Source: Rhodoferax sp. (lineage in GTDB: Bacteria > Pseudomonadota > Gammaproteobacteria > Burkholderiales > Burkholderiaceae_C). Taken from it: DNA of 61,224 nt. The stretch lies in contig NZ_JAAFIX010000014.1 of assembly GCF_013297935.1 (NCBI RefSeq), positions 1 to 61,224 of the forward strand, written 5' to 3'. The notes under the pieces were generated by a model. That model had not been told where the DNA came from and did not search any database. It saw only the letters and a program-made list of their open reading frames with translations. Numbering within the stretch: the stretch's first letter is position 1; each line of letters begins with the position of its first letter. Position numbers and translations under genes: made by a program. Below, in pieces: positions 39,508-48,853 of this stretch.

Positions 39508-41088
39508 TCATAACTTGAAGGTTGCCACCACCTGCACCAGGTCGTTGGCCTGACTCTTCAAGCTGCTTGCAGCGGCTGCCATTTCTTCTACCAGCGCAGC
39601 GTTTTGTTGCGTGGCTTGGTCCATCTGGGTGACGGCTTCGCCTACTTGGTTGACGCCTGCGCTTTGCTCCGAGCTGGCTGCGCTGATTTCGCCCATGATG
39701 TCGGTCACTCTGCGGATGCTGCTGACCACTTCGGTCATGGTCTCTCCAGCTTTGTCGACCAGGTTGCTGCCTTGCTCGACTCGCTCTACGCTGGCGTTGA
39801 TCAGGGTTTTGATTTCTTTGGCGGCCTCTGCACTGCGTCCAGCCAGTGAGCGCACTTCAGAAGCTACGACGGCAAAGCCACGGCCTTGTTCTCCGGCTCT
39901 GGCGGCTTCTACGGCTGCGTTCAGGGCCAGGATGTTGGTTTGGAAGGCGATGCCGTCAATCACGCTGATGATGTCTGCAATTTTGCGGCTGGCTTCGTTG
40001 ATGCCTTTCATGGTCTCGACCACTTGGCCGACGACTTCTCCACCTTGAATCGCGACGGTAGAGGCGTTCATGGCGAGTTGGTTGGCCTGGCGGGCGGAGT
40101 CGGCGTTTTGTTTGACGGTGGAGCCGAGTTCTTCCATGCTGGCTGCGGTTTGCTCCAAGGCGCTGGCCTGGCTTTCGGTGCGGGCGCTGAGGTCGTGGTT
40201 GCCTTGGGCGATCTCAGAGCTGGCGGTGGCCACGGCTTCGGAGCCTTGGCGCACGTTGGACACCACGTCGGCCAACTTGGCTTGCATTTGCTCCAAGCTG
40301 CCCAAGAGGCGCCCGAGTTCGTCCGTGCCCTTGACCGTGACCGGTTGACTCAAATCGCCGCCCGCAATCCGCTCGGCCAGCTGCACCGCCTGCTGTACCG
40401 GCTGAATCACGCTGGTCGGTATCAGCCAGATCAAGCCCAAGCCCACCACCACAATGATCAGCAAAGCCCCCAAGGTAGCCTGCTCGGCCGCAGTGACCGT
40501 GTCTTTGACTTTGAGTGCCGCACTGGCCGTGCCGTCGAGGTTGAACTTGAGGATTTTTTCCATCGCGTCGTAGGTCTGGCGAAAGGCCTGGGGCGCCTTC
40601 GCTGCGAAGTCCTGACGGGCCATGGTCAGCATTTCCTCTGCGCCTTGTGCGCTGTCGATCACCCCCAGCCCCACGCTGACAATCTGAAAATAGGCGTCGC
40701 GCTTGGCTTGGTAGTCGGCAAACAAGGCTTTTTCAGCATCCGCCTGCGGGTCACCTGCCTCATAGGTCAGCAAAGTAGCGGCATACACCTCGGTGGCTTT
40801 GCTCAGGGAGGTGGTTACTGCCTGCATGCGCTTGGCAAAGGCAGTGGCGTCTTCCAGGTCACGCCCCCCGATCCGGTCGCTGACCAGCAGGTAGTGGTCG
40901 GCCACAAAGCCCTTCATATTGCCCAGATTCTCAATCGCCGGAATCCACGAAGTGGCGACTTCCCCTGACTCAAATTTGACGGACAGGTTGCGGTACAGCG
41001 CATTGGCGGCACTCAGAACCGCCAAAGCCAAAATGAGTGCCAACCCCAGCGTAATGCGGGCTCGTATGCCCAATCGGTTCAGATACAT
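39508..41088 (-). CDS. Methyl-accepting chemotaxis protein without C-terminal tail
   Basis: 526 residues from the ATG at 41088, with AAGGAG seven bases upstream of it. Transmembrane helix near 8-30, a four-helix-bundle periplasmic sensor to about 190, second helix near 195-215 ([16 protein letters not shown]), HAMP, then the signalling domain with the tip [18 protein letters not shown]. It ends abruptly at VATFKL, where the relative at the window start goes on for about 95 residues to DDDWETF, so it has no adaptation-enzyme tether. Ligand unknown. The second of two tandem receptor genes. Confidence 0.95.
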   Translation of the reverse strand: MYLNRLGIRARITLGLALILALAVLSAANALYRNLSVKFESGEVATSWIPAIENLGNMKGFVADHYLLVSDRIGGRDLEDATAFAKRMQAVTTSLSKATEVYAATLLTYEAGDPQADAEKALFADYQAKRDAYFQIVSVGLGVIDSAQGAEEMLTMARQDFAAKAPQAFRQTYDAMEKILKFNLDGTASAALKVKDTVTAAEQATLGALLIIVVVGLGLIWLIPTSVIQPVQQAVQLAERIAGGDLSQPVTVKGTDELGRLLGSLEQMQAKLADVVSNVRQGSEAVATASSEIAQGNHDLSARTESQASALEQTAASMEELGSTVKQNADSARQANQLAMNASTVAIQGGEVVGQVVETMKGINEASRKIADIISVIDGIAFQTNILALNAAVEAARAGEQGRGFAVVASEVRSLAGRSAEAAKEIKTLINASVERVEQGSNLVDKAGETMTEVVSSIRRVTDIMGEISAASSEQSAGVNQVGEAVTQMDQATQQNAALVEEMAAAASSLKSQANDLVQVVATFKL

Positions 41089-41186
41089 AGTGCTCCTTGC
41101 TGCTGAGCGCTCCAACGCGCTTTGATTAGATTCCTGACTACTCTTCGCAATATCGGCCACCACCACAGCTCAAAGGGCGGCAGGCC

Positions 41187-42962
41187 TCAAAAGGTTTCCC
41201 AGTCATCGTCCGCGCCTGCCGCAGGGGCTTTGCTGGCGATTTTGGGTGCTGGTGCGTGGGCGACTTGCGTCAAGCGAGGTGCGCTCGATGCTGGCGATTT
41301 CTTAGCCGCCGGCGGCAGTGCGGCAGCCGGTGCCCTTGGTGCCAAGGCCCGTGGCGCCAGTACCGGGCGGGCAGAAGCCTTGGGGGGCGCGGGGCTTGCG
41401 ACCACCCGGGTCATTTGCTGCCCACCGGAGAGCTTAAACACCGACACCACCCCCACCAGATCGCCAGCTTGGGCCTTGAGGCTGCTGGCAGCCGCGGCCA
41501 TTTGCTCAACCAATGCAGCGTTTTGCTGGGTAGCTTGGTCCATTTGGGACACTGCTTCGCCCACTTGGGCCACACCGGCACTTTGCTCGCCGCTGGCCGC
41601 GCTGATTTCGCCCATGATGTCGGTCACCCGCCGGATACTGCTGACCACTTCAGTCATGGTGGTACCCGCTTTGTCCACCAGTTGGGTACCTTGCTCCACC
41701 CGCTCCACGCTGGCGTTGATCAGGTTCTTAATCTCTTTGGCGGCTTCTGCCGAGCGACCGGCCAGGCTGCGCACCTCGCTCGCCACCACTGCGAAACCGC
41801 GACCTTGCTCACCGGCACGGGCAGCCTCTACCGCAGCGTTGAGCGCCAAAATATTGGTCTGGAAAGCGATGCCATCAATCACGCTGATGATGTCGCTGAT
41901 CTTGCGGCTGGCGTCGTTAATACCCTTCATGGTGTCCACCACCTGCCCCACGACTTCGCCGCCCTGGACGGCCACGGTCGAGGCATTCATAGCAAGTTGG
42001 TTAGCCTGCCGCGCGTTGTCGGCGTTTTGCTTCACCGCCGAGTTCAGCTCTTCCATGCTGGCTGCGGTTTCTTCCAGGGCACTCGCCTGGCTTTCGGTGC
42101 GGGCGCTCAGGTCGTTGTTTCCTTGGGCAATTTCTGCACTGGCACTGGCCACGCTTTCCGAGCCAGTGCGGACTTGGGTCACCACGCGCACCAAGCTGTC
42201 TTGCATGCCTTGCATAGCTTGTAGCAGTTTGCCGACCTCGTCCTGCCGGTTGCTGTCAATGTGCCTGCTGAGGTCTCCCCCGGCTACGCTCTCGGCAGCG
42301 CTGAGCGCCTGCCCGAGCGGCTGGGTGATAGAGCGGGTGATTGCTGTAGCGGTCAGCACCCCGACGACCAAGGCCAGCAAGAAGGCAGCGCCCAGCATGT
42401 TGCGCGAGGCTTGGTAGGCAACTTGAGATTCCTCGATGCTTTTGTCAGCTTCGCTCCGGTTCAAATCAATGATTTTCAGCAGCGTTGCCTTGGAGCGCTC
42501 GAACATGGCTTTGGACTCCGAGTCCAGCAGCATCGCTGCCCCTGCTGCATCGTTGCGCCTTGAGTAGTCTTTGATGTCTTTGTGAAGATCGAGGTACTTC
42601 AGCCGGAATTTCGCAAACTCGTCATAGAGTCGTTTTTCTTCGTCAGAACTGATTAAAAGTTCGTATCGATCCCGGCTTTCTTTGATGCGCACTTGAATGC
42701 CATCGATAACCTTCTCGATGTCTTGCTTGGCGCCGTCTTCAATGCTCAAGGCATGCTGCATTTCAAAAACACGGAAGTCTGAAATCAGGGTGTTGAGTTG
42801 ATTCGCCTCTTGAACGCTGGGCAGCGAGTTCTTGGCAACCACCTCGGCAGCATCCTGCAAGGCCGCCAAGCGGTTGAAAGCGACTCCCACGATCAGCAAA
42901 ATCAACAGCAGCAAAACACCGAATCCGGCGTAAAGCCGTGTGCCGATTTTTAAATTTCCCAT
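41187..42962 (-). CDS. Methyl-accepting chemotaxis protein with WETF tail
   Basis: 591 residues. Transmembrane helix near 8-30, a four-helix-bundle sensor (about 31-188) with many charged residues ([14 protein letters not shown]), second helix near 190-212, HAMP, then the signalling domain with [20 protein letters not shown]. An Ala/Pro-rich linker (about 510-580) ends in DDDWETF, a likely CheR/CheB tether. AGGAG lies upstream of the ATG. It precedes the tail-less receptor by 98 bases and follows the FIST gene, so the three may be co-transcribed. Confidence 0.95.
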   Translation of the reverse strand: MGNLKIGTRLYAGFGVLLLLILLIVGVAFNRLAALQDAAEVVAKNSLPSVQEANQLNTLISDFRVFEMQHALSIEDGAKQDIEKVIDGIQVRIKESRDRYELLISSDEEKRLYDEFAKFRLKYLDLHKDIKDYSRRNDAAGAAMLLDSESKAMFERSKATLLKIIDLNRSEADKSIEESQVAYQASRNMLGAAFLLALVVGVLTATAITRSITQPLGQALSAAESVAGGDLSRHIDSNRQDEVGKLLQAMQGMQDSLVRVVTQVRTGSESVASASAEIAQGNNDLSARTESQASALEETAASMEELNSAVKQNADNARQANQLAMNASTVAVQGGEVVGQVVDTMKGINDASRKISDIISVIDGIAFQTNILALNAAVEAARAGEQGRGFAVVASEVRSLAGRSAEAAKEIKNLINASVERVEQGTQLVDKAGTTMTEVVSSIRRVTDIMGEISAASGEQSAGVAQVGEAVSQMDQATQQNAALVEQMAAAASSLKAQAGDLVGVVSVFKLSGGQQMTRVVASPAPPKASARPVLAPRALAPRAPAAALPPAAKKSPASSAPRLTQVAHAPAPKIASKAPAAGADDDWETF

Positions 42963-43035
42963 CGTGGTCTCCTCGTAGTCATTTCCGAGCGTACCGCCAT
43001 GCAGTCGCGGTTTTCAATTATCTGTAATTAAATAC

Positions 43036-44298
43036 TTATTCATGGAATACGGTCAAAACACCCGTATAGCCATACAACTGATCACCGGCAATTTCCCCAC
43101 CGGCAAAGAAGCCAACCAAGGGCACGTCGCCCAAAGCCCGCCGCACAATGTGCATTTCGGCACTCGGTGCGCCAAAGTGAGGGCCGCCCCGGCCTGAGCA
43201 GCTCACATACACCGCGCCGGCAATACGCCGCGCCGGATGGGGCTCCGCCAGGGCATCTTCCGGGTGGAGCTCGCTGGCCATGGCAAAACTCAACTCCCGG
43301 GGCTCTAACTCTTCCCGTATTTCTGCGCCGATGCGCATCAAGTCAGCCCGGGCCGCCTCGCGGTCGCGCCGGCAAAAAGCGAGCTGCTGGCCCACCTGCA
43401 CGTGGTCGGCCACCGCAATGCCGCGACGCCCCGGGTCCAGCCCGATGATGTGCCGCACCATGACCTCACTGCCGAAGTTGCCGGTGCTGCGCACCATGCG
43501 GGCCGCATCCCCCACCGCACCCGCGGCCAGCGCCACCAGCGTCTTGCGCACCGTGTCCAAGGCCTCCTCGGGTTGATCCAAAGAAATAGCAAGGTCCCGC
43601 AGGAGCACATAGAGGGCGGGCTCACCGTCCAGGGCGACCACCACGTTGTGGTCGGCCTCAGTAATGGTGCGGGTTTTGGAGACCGGGCTGCACCCCTGCG
43701 TTACCCGGGAGACGAGCGCCACCTCTTCGGTAAAAGCCACACCGCTCAAGCCGCCTGAAAACACCCCGCTAGCGGTGCCATGGCCGCTCAAATTGCCATC
43801 GGCTGCCACCGCAAACTGCACACTGCGATAGCGGCTGCTGCTCAGCCCGCCAAACACATAGCCGGCGCCGGTCCGGCCGGCCATTTCTTGAACCAGATCA
43901 CCCAGATCTGCCGTGCTGCCATCGGCGTGCACCAGGGCGGTATGGGCTTCAAAGCCCAAGCCCAGCGGAGCCACACCGGAAAACACGCGGTACTGGTCTG
44001 CCGGCACGTCCAGGAGCATCACGGCCAGTGCAGGCTCATCAAAGTACTCCACGTTGTTACTCGCGATACCCACCCCCACGGTGCCCGACCAGTCGGTCAC
44101 CAGCGAAAGCTCTCCGCTCAGGTGCTCCAGGATGGCTTGCGCATGCGGCGCGTAGTGGTCGGTGATGTAGAGCAAGGCCAGGGTCGGCTGGGCGGCATAG
44201 CCCGGCAGCGCCATTTGGGCCCGCAACTGGGCCAACACCAAGGCCGCGGCCATGGGCCACTGCGGGTGGGTGGCATGGGCATAGGGAAACAAGCGCAT
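43036..44298 (-). CDS. FIST-domain sensory protein
   Basis: 420 residues with no membrane segment. The N-terminal FIST_N domain (about 20-230) includes LALLYITDHYAPHAQAILEHL, GTVGVGIASN and GYVFGGLSSSRYRSVQF. The C-terminal FIST_C domain ends with a conserved Gly/Phe segment LGDVPLVGFFAGGEIAG. FIST proteins are thought to bind small ligands and often sit beside chemotaxis genes, as here upstream of two receptors. It could present a ligand or modulate signalling; no direct evidence is visible. Confidence 0.85.
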   Translation of the reverse strand: MRLFPYAHATHPQWPMAAALVLAQLRAQMALPGYAAQPTLALLYITDHYAPHAQAILEHLSGELSLVTDWSGTVGVGIASNNVEYFDEPALAVMLLDVPADQYRVFSGVAPLGLGFEAHTALVHADGSTADLGDLVQEMAGRTGAGYVFGGLSSSRYRSVQFAVAADGNLSGHGTASGVFSGGLSGVAFTEEVALVSRVTQGCSPVSKTRTITEADHNVVVALDGEPALYVLLRDLAISLDQPEEALDTVRKTLVALAAGAVGDAARMVRSTGNFGSEVMVRHIIGLDPGRRGIAVADHVQVGQQLAFCRRDREAARADLMRIGAEIREELEPRELSFAMASELHPEDALAEPHPARRIAGAVYVSCSGRGGPHFGAPSAEMHIVRRALGDVPLVGFFAGGEIAGDQLYGYTGVLTVFHE

Positions 44299-44332
44299 AC
44301 CCGGGCCCTGTTCGTTGCGACGCGCCGGCAGC

Positions 44333-45001
44333 CTAGCGGCTGCCTGTTTTGCGCGCAGGTGTTTTGCGGGGTGCGGCGCGTTTAGTCACAGCTTTTTTGG
44401 TCGCGGCTTTGGCGGTCTTCAGGGCATCTTTGGCCAAGCCGGCTGCCATGTTTTTGGTGATGTCCACCGCCGTCTTGCTGGTGGCCTCTTTCAAGGCGTT
44501 GGCCGCAATGCTCTGAAACTGCTGGGTCAGCGCACCCCACAGCTGCAAAGGGTCACCGAGCGGGCTGGCAGATTCTGATTTGGGCGCTTTGTCTTCCGAC
44601 TTTCCGGTTGCCGTGTCGGCAATCGATTTCGCTGTCTCCGCCGCTTTTTCAGTCACTTTTTGGACTCCGCTGTACACCGAGTCCGCAGCCTTGAGCTTGA
44701 GGGCGTTGGCCATGTCGCCCAAGTTGAAGTTCATGCCCTTGAGGGTGGCCAGCGTCATCTTCTGGACTTCCAAGGCTTGAATCGTGGCGGCCAGGGCCCG
44801 TGAGTTTTGCTCCAGCCAGAAGTGCACGTTTTTGAGCTCGTCGATACGTTTGTCGAGCTCTTCCACATTCAGGGTGGGCGCAACCCAATTCCCGAGGTTG
44901 GGCATCTGGGGAATATTGGTGCCAGCGCCTTTGGCCAGGTTCTGCAAAAAGTCAAAACCCGGAACGAACTTGCCGAAACCGGTGGTGTCTGAATCGCTCA
45001 T
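44333..45001 (-). CDS. PhaM-like polyhydroxyalkanoate granule protein
   Basis: 222 residues. The conserved N-terminal block (WVAPTLNVEELDKRIDELKN, then FWLEQNSRALAATIQALEVQ) matches PhaM-type granule proteins, which activate PHB synthase and attach granules to DNA. The C-terminal tail from about residue 190 is rich in Lys, Ala and Thr (KAATKKAVTKRAAPRK), like histone-like tails that bind DNA. No phaC is nearby. If the assignment is right, it links carbon-storage granules to the nucleoid. Confidence 0.8.
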   Translation of the reverse strand: MSDSDTTGFGKFVPGFDFLQNLAKGAGTNIPQMPNLGNWVAPTLNVEELDKRIDELKNVHFWLEQNSRALAATIQALEVQKMTLATLKGMNFNLGDMANALKLKAADSVYSGVQKVTEKAAETAKSIADTATGKSEDKAPKSESASPLGDPLQLWGALTQQFQSIAANALKEATSKTAVDITKNMAAGLAKDALKTAKAATKKAVTKRAAPRKTPARKTGSR

Positions 45002-45084
45002 GAATGCTCCTCGGGCCTGCCAGCGAGACCACGGGCACAGCTTACTCCAAGCGACTCCCCCTTAGTAGGGGAAAAGCAGGGGTT

Positions 45085-45723
45085 TCACGTCCGTGTCAGC
45101 GGCGCAGCCCGGGTTCGGGCCACACTGGATGTCATGCCCTGTGAGAACCTGACCTCGCGCAGATGACCGATATCCAGCGCCCCTTCACCACGACGCCGCT
45201 CTGCCAGCAGGTGCAGGTCTTTCAAGTGCCCGAGCACGCGGCACACGGTTTCGGGTGCGGACCCCACCAGCTCGGCACACTCTTTGATGCTGGGCAATGC
45301 ACGGCCTGCAGCACCGCCGGAGCCCTCGGCCAGTAGCAAGAGCAATGAACGCACGCGCTCCGCGACCGGGCCGGTGCGCACGGACACCATGTCTTTGGCG
45401 CGCTGGCGCGCGGTCAGCAGCGCCTCGCGCAGCACCGCCTCCATGGAAATGCGACGCATGTCCACCGGCACCAGCCGGCTGGGCACCAGGGCGCTCACTT
45501 GCAGGGCCACGCGCTCGCCAGCCCAATACTCCACGCCCACCAGGTCGCCCGGTAGCACCACGCCCACGAGCTCAATTCGCCCGTCGGCCTGCAGGTGGCC
45601 GATACGAAGGGCGCCGCTCTCCAGGCGCCAGATGGTCTCCATGTGTACCAGGAGCATGACGCCCGCAGCAGGCATGTCGAGTGCGACGCGGTCATCGACC
45701 GCCTGTACTGGATGTAGTTTCAT
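45085..45723 (-). CDS. Crp/Fnr-family regulator at the end of the copper operon
   Basis: 212 residues from the ATG at 45723 (a GTG sits just before it). A short cyclic-nucleotide-like fold (about 15-95) is followed by a long helix and a winged helix (LPSIKECAELVGSAPETVCRVL as the recognition region). There are no N-terminal cysteines, so it has no Fnr-type cluster. It starts nine bases after the PepSY stop, in the same operon as copper genes, which suggests control of copper uptake or use. The effector is unknown. Confidence 0.82.
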   Translation of the reverse strand: MKLHPVQAVDDRVALDMPAAGVMLLVHMETIWRLESGALRIGHLQADGRIELVGVVLPGDLVGVEYWAGERVALQVSALVPSRLVPVDMRRISMEAVLREALLTARQRAKDMVSVRTGPVAERVRSLLLLLAEGSGGAAGRALPSIKECAELVGSAPETVCRVLGHLKDLHLLAERRRGEGALDIGHLREVRFSQGMTSSVARTRAAPLTRT

Positions 45724-45732
45724 CACACCCCC

Positions 45733-47139
45733 TCAGGACAAGGCCGTTTTCAGCGCCGGCCAGCGCGACACCACGGCGTAGTCCAGCAGCACAGCCAACA
45801 ACATAACCCCACCGGCCAAGGGGAACACCAAGCCGGTCAGCAACATCACGACTGCACCGCCCTTCCACAACGGAGCCTGCGCCGGTACCGAGGGCGCTGC
45901 AAGGCGGCTGCTGCCGGAGGGGCGGCGAATCCACCACATGACAACACCACTGACACACAGCAACACAATCGCCAGGCAAAACACCACGTTGGCCAGCGCG
46001 CTCCACAGGCCGACATCGCCCTGGTGCAAGGCGATCCCGATCGCCATCAGCTTGGCCACCACCGAGTAGTCTGCAAATGCAGCCTCTGCCAACACGCGGC
46101 CGGTGTAGCGATCGACGTGCACCGTGCGGTCCTGGAAGGGGTTGCTCAGGTCGCCGCTCATGGTGTCGGCGGAGAGGGTGTACACGCCCTTGGCGTCTTG
46201 CGGCACGTTGATATGAAACTGCCCCTTGAAGCCCAGACGCTGTGCCAGGGCAGCCATGCCGTCCAGATTCACCGGCTCGCCAGCTCGCACCCCTGGCGTG
46301 CCGGCCAAGGTGCCGGATTGCGGCAACGGGGTTTGCTCCAGCCCCCAAGGAACGTCGTGCCCACCTGCCGTATTCAAACTGGCGTGGGTGAGATCGGACG
46401 TAGGCACCGCATCCCATTTAGCGGCTGGAAACGTGGCCCACGGTTGCACCAGTTTGCCGCCCCAGATGCCGGTCCACGACATACCCGTCAGTAAAAAAGC
46501 CAGCAGCACCACGCTGACCCAGAAGCCGACGCTGGTGTGGATCGATTTCCACCACCGCCGCCCGGTAGCACTCCAATCGGGTACCACCACGTCACGCCAA
46601 CTCGCCCCGTTGCGCGGCCAGAACAAGTACAGCCCGGTCACGATCATCACCACGGCCAAGCCCGCTGCCACCTCCAGAATGCGGTCACCCGCATCCCCCA
46701 GCAGCAAGGTGCCATGGATTTTTTCAGCCCACGCAAAAATGGTGCTGTCTTTGTCTACCGACTGGAGCACCTGGCCCGTGTAGGGGTCCACCGCAACGGC
46801 CTGTGTCGCACCCTCGCGGGTCACCACCACCCATGCCGCGATATCCGGCGCTTTAGGGGCAATGTATTCCTTAAGCACCGCACCCGGAAAGCGGCTCATT
46901 GCCGCCTGGGCCTGGGCAGTAACCGCCACGGCGGTGGCCTGCGGCTGCACGTGCACCAGGTTGCCCAAGCGACTTTGAAAGCCGGTGAAATAGACCATGA
47001 CCAGCCCGGTAATGGCCAGCATCAGCAGGAAAGGAACGACAAACAGCCCGGAGTAAAAGTGCCAGCGCCAGGCCGTGGCGTAAAGACGTGAAGTCGATGG
47101 CGCGCGCACCGGCGCCGCCTTGGAAGCAAATGTAGACAT
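45733..47139 (-). CDS. PepSY-associated transmembrane protein
   Basis: 468 residues. First membrane helix near 29-52 (WHFYSGLFVVPFLLMLAITGLVM), a periplasmic PepSY region (VDPYTGQVLQSVDKDS), further helices near 170-185 and 215-235 and a pair toward the end, with WKSIHTSVGFWVS typical of the family. Relatives help reduce or import iron or copper. Its place after the DUF2946, PCu(A)C and YcnI genes points to copper. Confidence 0.88.
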   Translation of the reverse strand: MSTFASKAAPVRAPSTSRLYATAWRWHFYSGLFVVPFLLMLAITGLVMVYFTGFQSRLGNLVHVQPQATAVAVTAQAQAAMSRFPGAVLKEYIAPKAPDIAAWVVVTREGATQAVAVDPYTGQVLQSVDKDSTIFAWAEKIHGTLLLGDAGDRILEVAAGLAVVMIVTGLYLFWPRNGASWRDVVVPDWSATGRRWWKSIHTSVGFWVSVVLLAFLLTGMSWTGIWGGKLVQPWATFPAAKWDAVPTSDLTHASLNTAGGHDVPWGLEQTPLPQSGTLAGTPGVRAGEPVNLDGMAALAQRLGFKGQFHINVPQDAKGVYTLSADTMSGDLSNPFQDRTVHVDRYTGRVLAEAAFADYSVVAKLMAIGIALHQGDVGLWSALANVVFCLAIVLLCVSGVVMWWIRRPSGSSRLAAPSVPAQAPLWKGGAVVMLLTGLVFPLAGGVMLLAVLLDYAVVSRWPALKTALS

Positions 47140-47235
47140 AGTTCAACCATCCGCAAAACATGAAGCACCGCAGCGCGCCGGAAGCCGGCTCCGCGCCACG
47201 GGAGAGGCCTGCGCGCGCAGCGCACAGGCAGGTGC

Positions 47236-47649
47236 TTACACGGGGCCGGGCGGCCCGCGCGCCGGAGGCGCTTGCGAAAGATGTTGAAGAACCCGGGGCG
47301 AGTCGCGGTCCGCCACCCACAGCGCTGCAAGTGCCACCACCGTGTGCCGGGGTTGCGCGGGGGGCGGACCGGCTCCCCGCTCAGAAGACTGAAGACAAAA
47401 CAGGCAATGGTCCAAGGACAGCGCTGCGGTCCCCTCACTGCCCGAGCTCTCCGGGGTCGCGGCCTCAGCGCGGATCCAACGGGCAGACCCACTGGCACTG
47501 CAAATTTCTAGCCAGTTGCCCCCACCGGACCACGCCACGGCCCGCGACACCGTAGGAAGTGCCGCGCCCACCAACACCGCGCACAGCATGAGCCAGACCG
47601 CCCATCGGCGGTAGGCGGGTAGGCTGTGCGAGAGGCGCAAGGTGAACAC
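47236..47649 (-). CDS. DUF2946 protein (first of two)
   Basis: 137 residues: one N-terminal membrane helix (about 15-35, WAVWLMLCAVLVGAALP), then LEICSASGS and the LDHCLFCL motif. The spaced cysteines with a His are the hallmark of DUF2946 and would suit copper binding on the periplasmic side. The C-terminus is Pro/Ala-rich. It lies 26 bases after the PCu(A)C stop and 96 bases before the PepSY start, within one operon. Molecular role undescribed as far as I know. Confidence 0.8.
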   Translation of the reverse strand: MFTLRLSHSLPAYRRWAVWLMLCAVLVGAALPTVSRAVAWSGGGNWLEICSASGSARWIRAEAATPESSGSEGTAALSLDHCLFCLQSSERGAGPPPAQPRHTVVALAALWVADRDSPRVLQHLSQAPPARGPPGPV

Positions 47650-47675
47650 GGTGAAACCTATGGTGCGAGAGTGGC

Positions 47676-48164
47676 TTAGTGCTTATGCGCGCCGTGGGCA
47701 GGTGCAGCGGCACCGGCAGGAGCGGTTTGGGACACCGGCACTTTGAGCTCGGTTTTGGTCTCTGTGCCTTTGGCGTCTTTGAAGACCAGCGTCACAGGGA
47801 TCGTGGTGTCCTTTTGCAGGGGCAGCTTCAGGTCCATAAGCATCACGTGGTAGCCGCCAGGCTTGAGTTCTACTGGCTTGCCCGCGGGCAGCTCCAGCCC
47901 GCTGGGGAGGGCGCGCATTTTCATGACGTCGCCCTCCATCTTCATTTCGTGCACTTCCACGACACCGGCAACCGGCGAGCTCACGGAGACCAGCCGCCCT
48001 GCGGACTTGGCAGTCAGGGTCATAAAGGCACCCGTGGCTTTTTGCCCTTGCACGGTCGCCCGTGCCCAGGCGTTTTGCACCTCCACGGTCTGCGCCTGCG
48101 CGAGCGAGGCGAACGCCATTCCGGAGAAACATACGGTGGCCGCAGCCCAACGAATCAAAGTCAT
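47676..48164 (-). CDS. Periplasmic copper chaperone, PCu(A)C family
   Basis: Carries Cu(I) for assembly of the CuA or CuB centre of cytochrome oxidases. 162 residues: signal peptide ending near 25 (LAQAQ), a cupredoxin-like domain with H72 and M74 in VHEMKM, M83, and H106 and M108 in GGYHVMLM, which together fit the family copper site. A His-rich tail (HGAHKH) may bind more metal. It follows ycnI by 18 bases. Confidence 0.93.
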   Translation of the reverse strand: MTLIRWAAATVCFSGMAFASLAQAQTVEVQNAWARATVQGQKATGAFMTLTAKSAGRLVSVSSPVAGVVEVHEMKMEGDVMKMRALPSGLELPAGKPVELKPGGYHVMLMDLKLPLQKDTTIPVTLVFKDAKGTETKTELKVPVSQTAPAGAAAPAHGAHKH

Positions 48165-48182
48165 AAGAACTCCAGTAGTGAA

Positions 48183-48731
48183 TTAGTGGGCATGGTCGCC
48201 AGCGGCCTGAACATCCAGCACATCCAGACGGGCGGCAGGCGATTTCAGGCTGTGGGCATCTTTGCCCGGTGCGGGGATTTCGACCCATGCGTTTTGCCCG
48301 GTGACGCAGCCTTGCACCACTTTGAACCATAGCGTGCCTGGTTTCTTGGGTGTGGTGCCGCGGAATACAAACTCGTCGGCGAAGGCATCGGGCAGGGCGT
48401 TTTCTGCGCCTTTGGCGGTCCAGGTAATTCCCTGCACGCCTTCGGTGTAGGTGGTGCCATGGGCCACATAGGGTTGGTCTAATTTGCCTACTTGGGTGCT
48501 GACGGTCCAGCCCGCTTTGACCAGTGGCTGCGCGCCATTAAAGCCCGACGGCATGGACACGGTAATAGACGTGGTGGCCGCGCCGGCGCAGCCGTGCCCG
48601 ACCTTCAGCACACCCCGGTAGCTGGCACCGGCTGCGGCCGCTTGGTCCGCCAGCGTTACATGAGAAAAAGCAGCACTAGCCCCCATCAGCATTGCCCAAG
48701 CAGCTACTATTTTGATAGCAAAACGTTTCAT
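48183..48731 (-). CDS. YcnI-family copper-binding protein (DUF1775)
   Basis: 182 residues from the ATG at 48731. The signal peptide (1-23) leaves H24 of HVTLADQ as the new N-terminus; an N-terminal His is the copper ligand in YcnI proteins. The later VGHGCAGAATTSI, WTAKG and TLWFKVVQGC segments are family-typical, with a conserved Trp. Residues about 5-23 of the signal peptide are encoded by a minus-strand copy of the 57-base repeat. It is followed closely by the PCu(A)C gene. Confidence 0.9.
   Translation of the reverse strand: MKRFAIKIVAAWAMLMGASAAFSHVTLADQAAAAGASYRGVLKVGHGCAGAATTSITVSMPSGFNGAQPLVKAGWTVSTQVGKLDQPYVAHGTTYTEGVQGITWTAKGAENALPDAFADEFVFRGTTPKKPGTLWFKVVQGCVTGQNAWVEIPAPGKDAHSLKSPAARLDVLDVQAAGDHAH
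48663..48719 (-). repeat. 57-base dispersed repeat, copy 7, encoding the YcnI signal peptide
   Basis: On the minus strand it begins GCTATCAAAATAGTAGC, then TGCTTGGGCAATGC, GGGGGCTAGTG and CTGCTTTTTCT. It is the only copy on this strand and the only one with G at element position 24. It reads in frame GCT-ATC to give AIKIVAAWAMLMGASAAFS, the hydrophobic core and cleavage region of the signal peptide. Confidence 0.82.
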
Positions 48732-48826
48732 AAACACCTCAAGATAAACCCGCCCGGCCCTCGTGCGAACGCGCACCGACCCGGCAAAACACACTGTCAA
48801 ACGAAAAGGGAGAGTTGTGGCTTCAA

Positions 48827-48843
48827 GGCGGCCGCAGGCCGCC
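48827..48843 (-). other. Hairpin in the DUF2946-ycnI gap
   Basis: GGCGGCC (48827-48833), loop GCA, GGCCGCC (48837-48843), a 7-base-pair GC stem just after the stop of the upstream DUF2946 gene in the 122-base gap before ycnI. There is no T-run, so it is more likely an mRNA-processing or stability structure than a terminator. Confidence 0.4.
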
Positions 48844-48853
48844 AGAGGCACGC

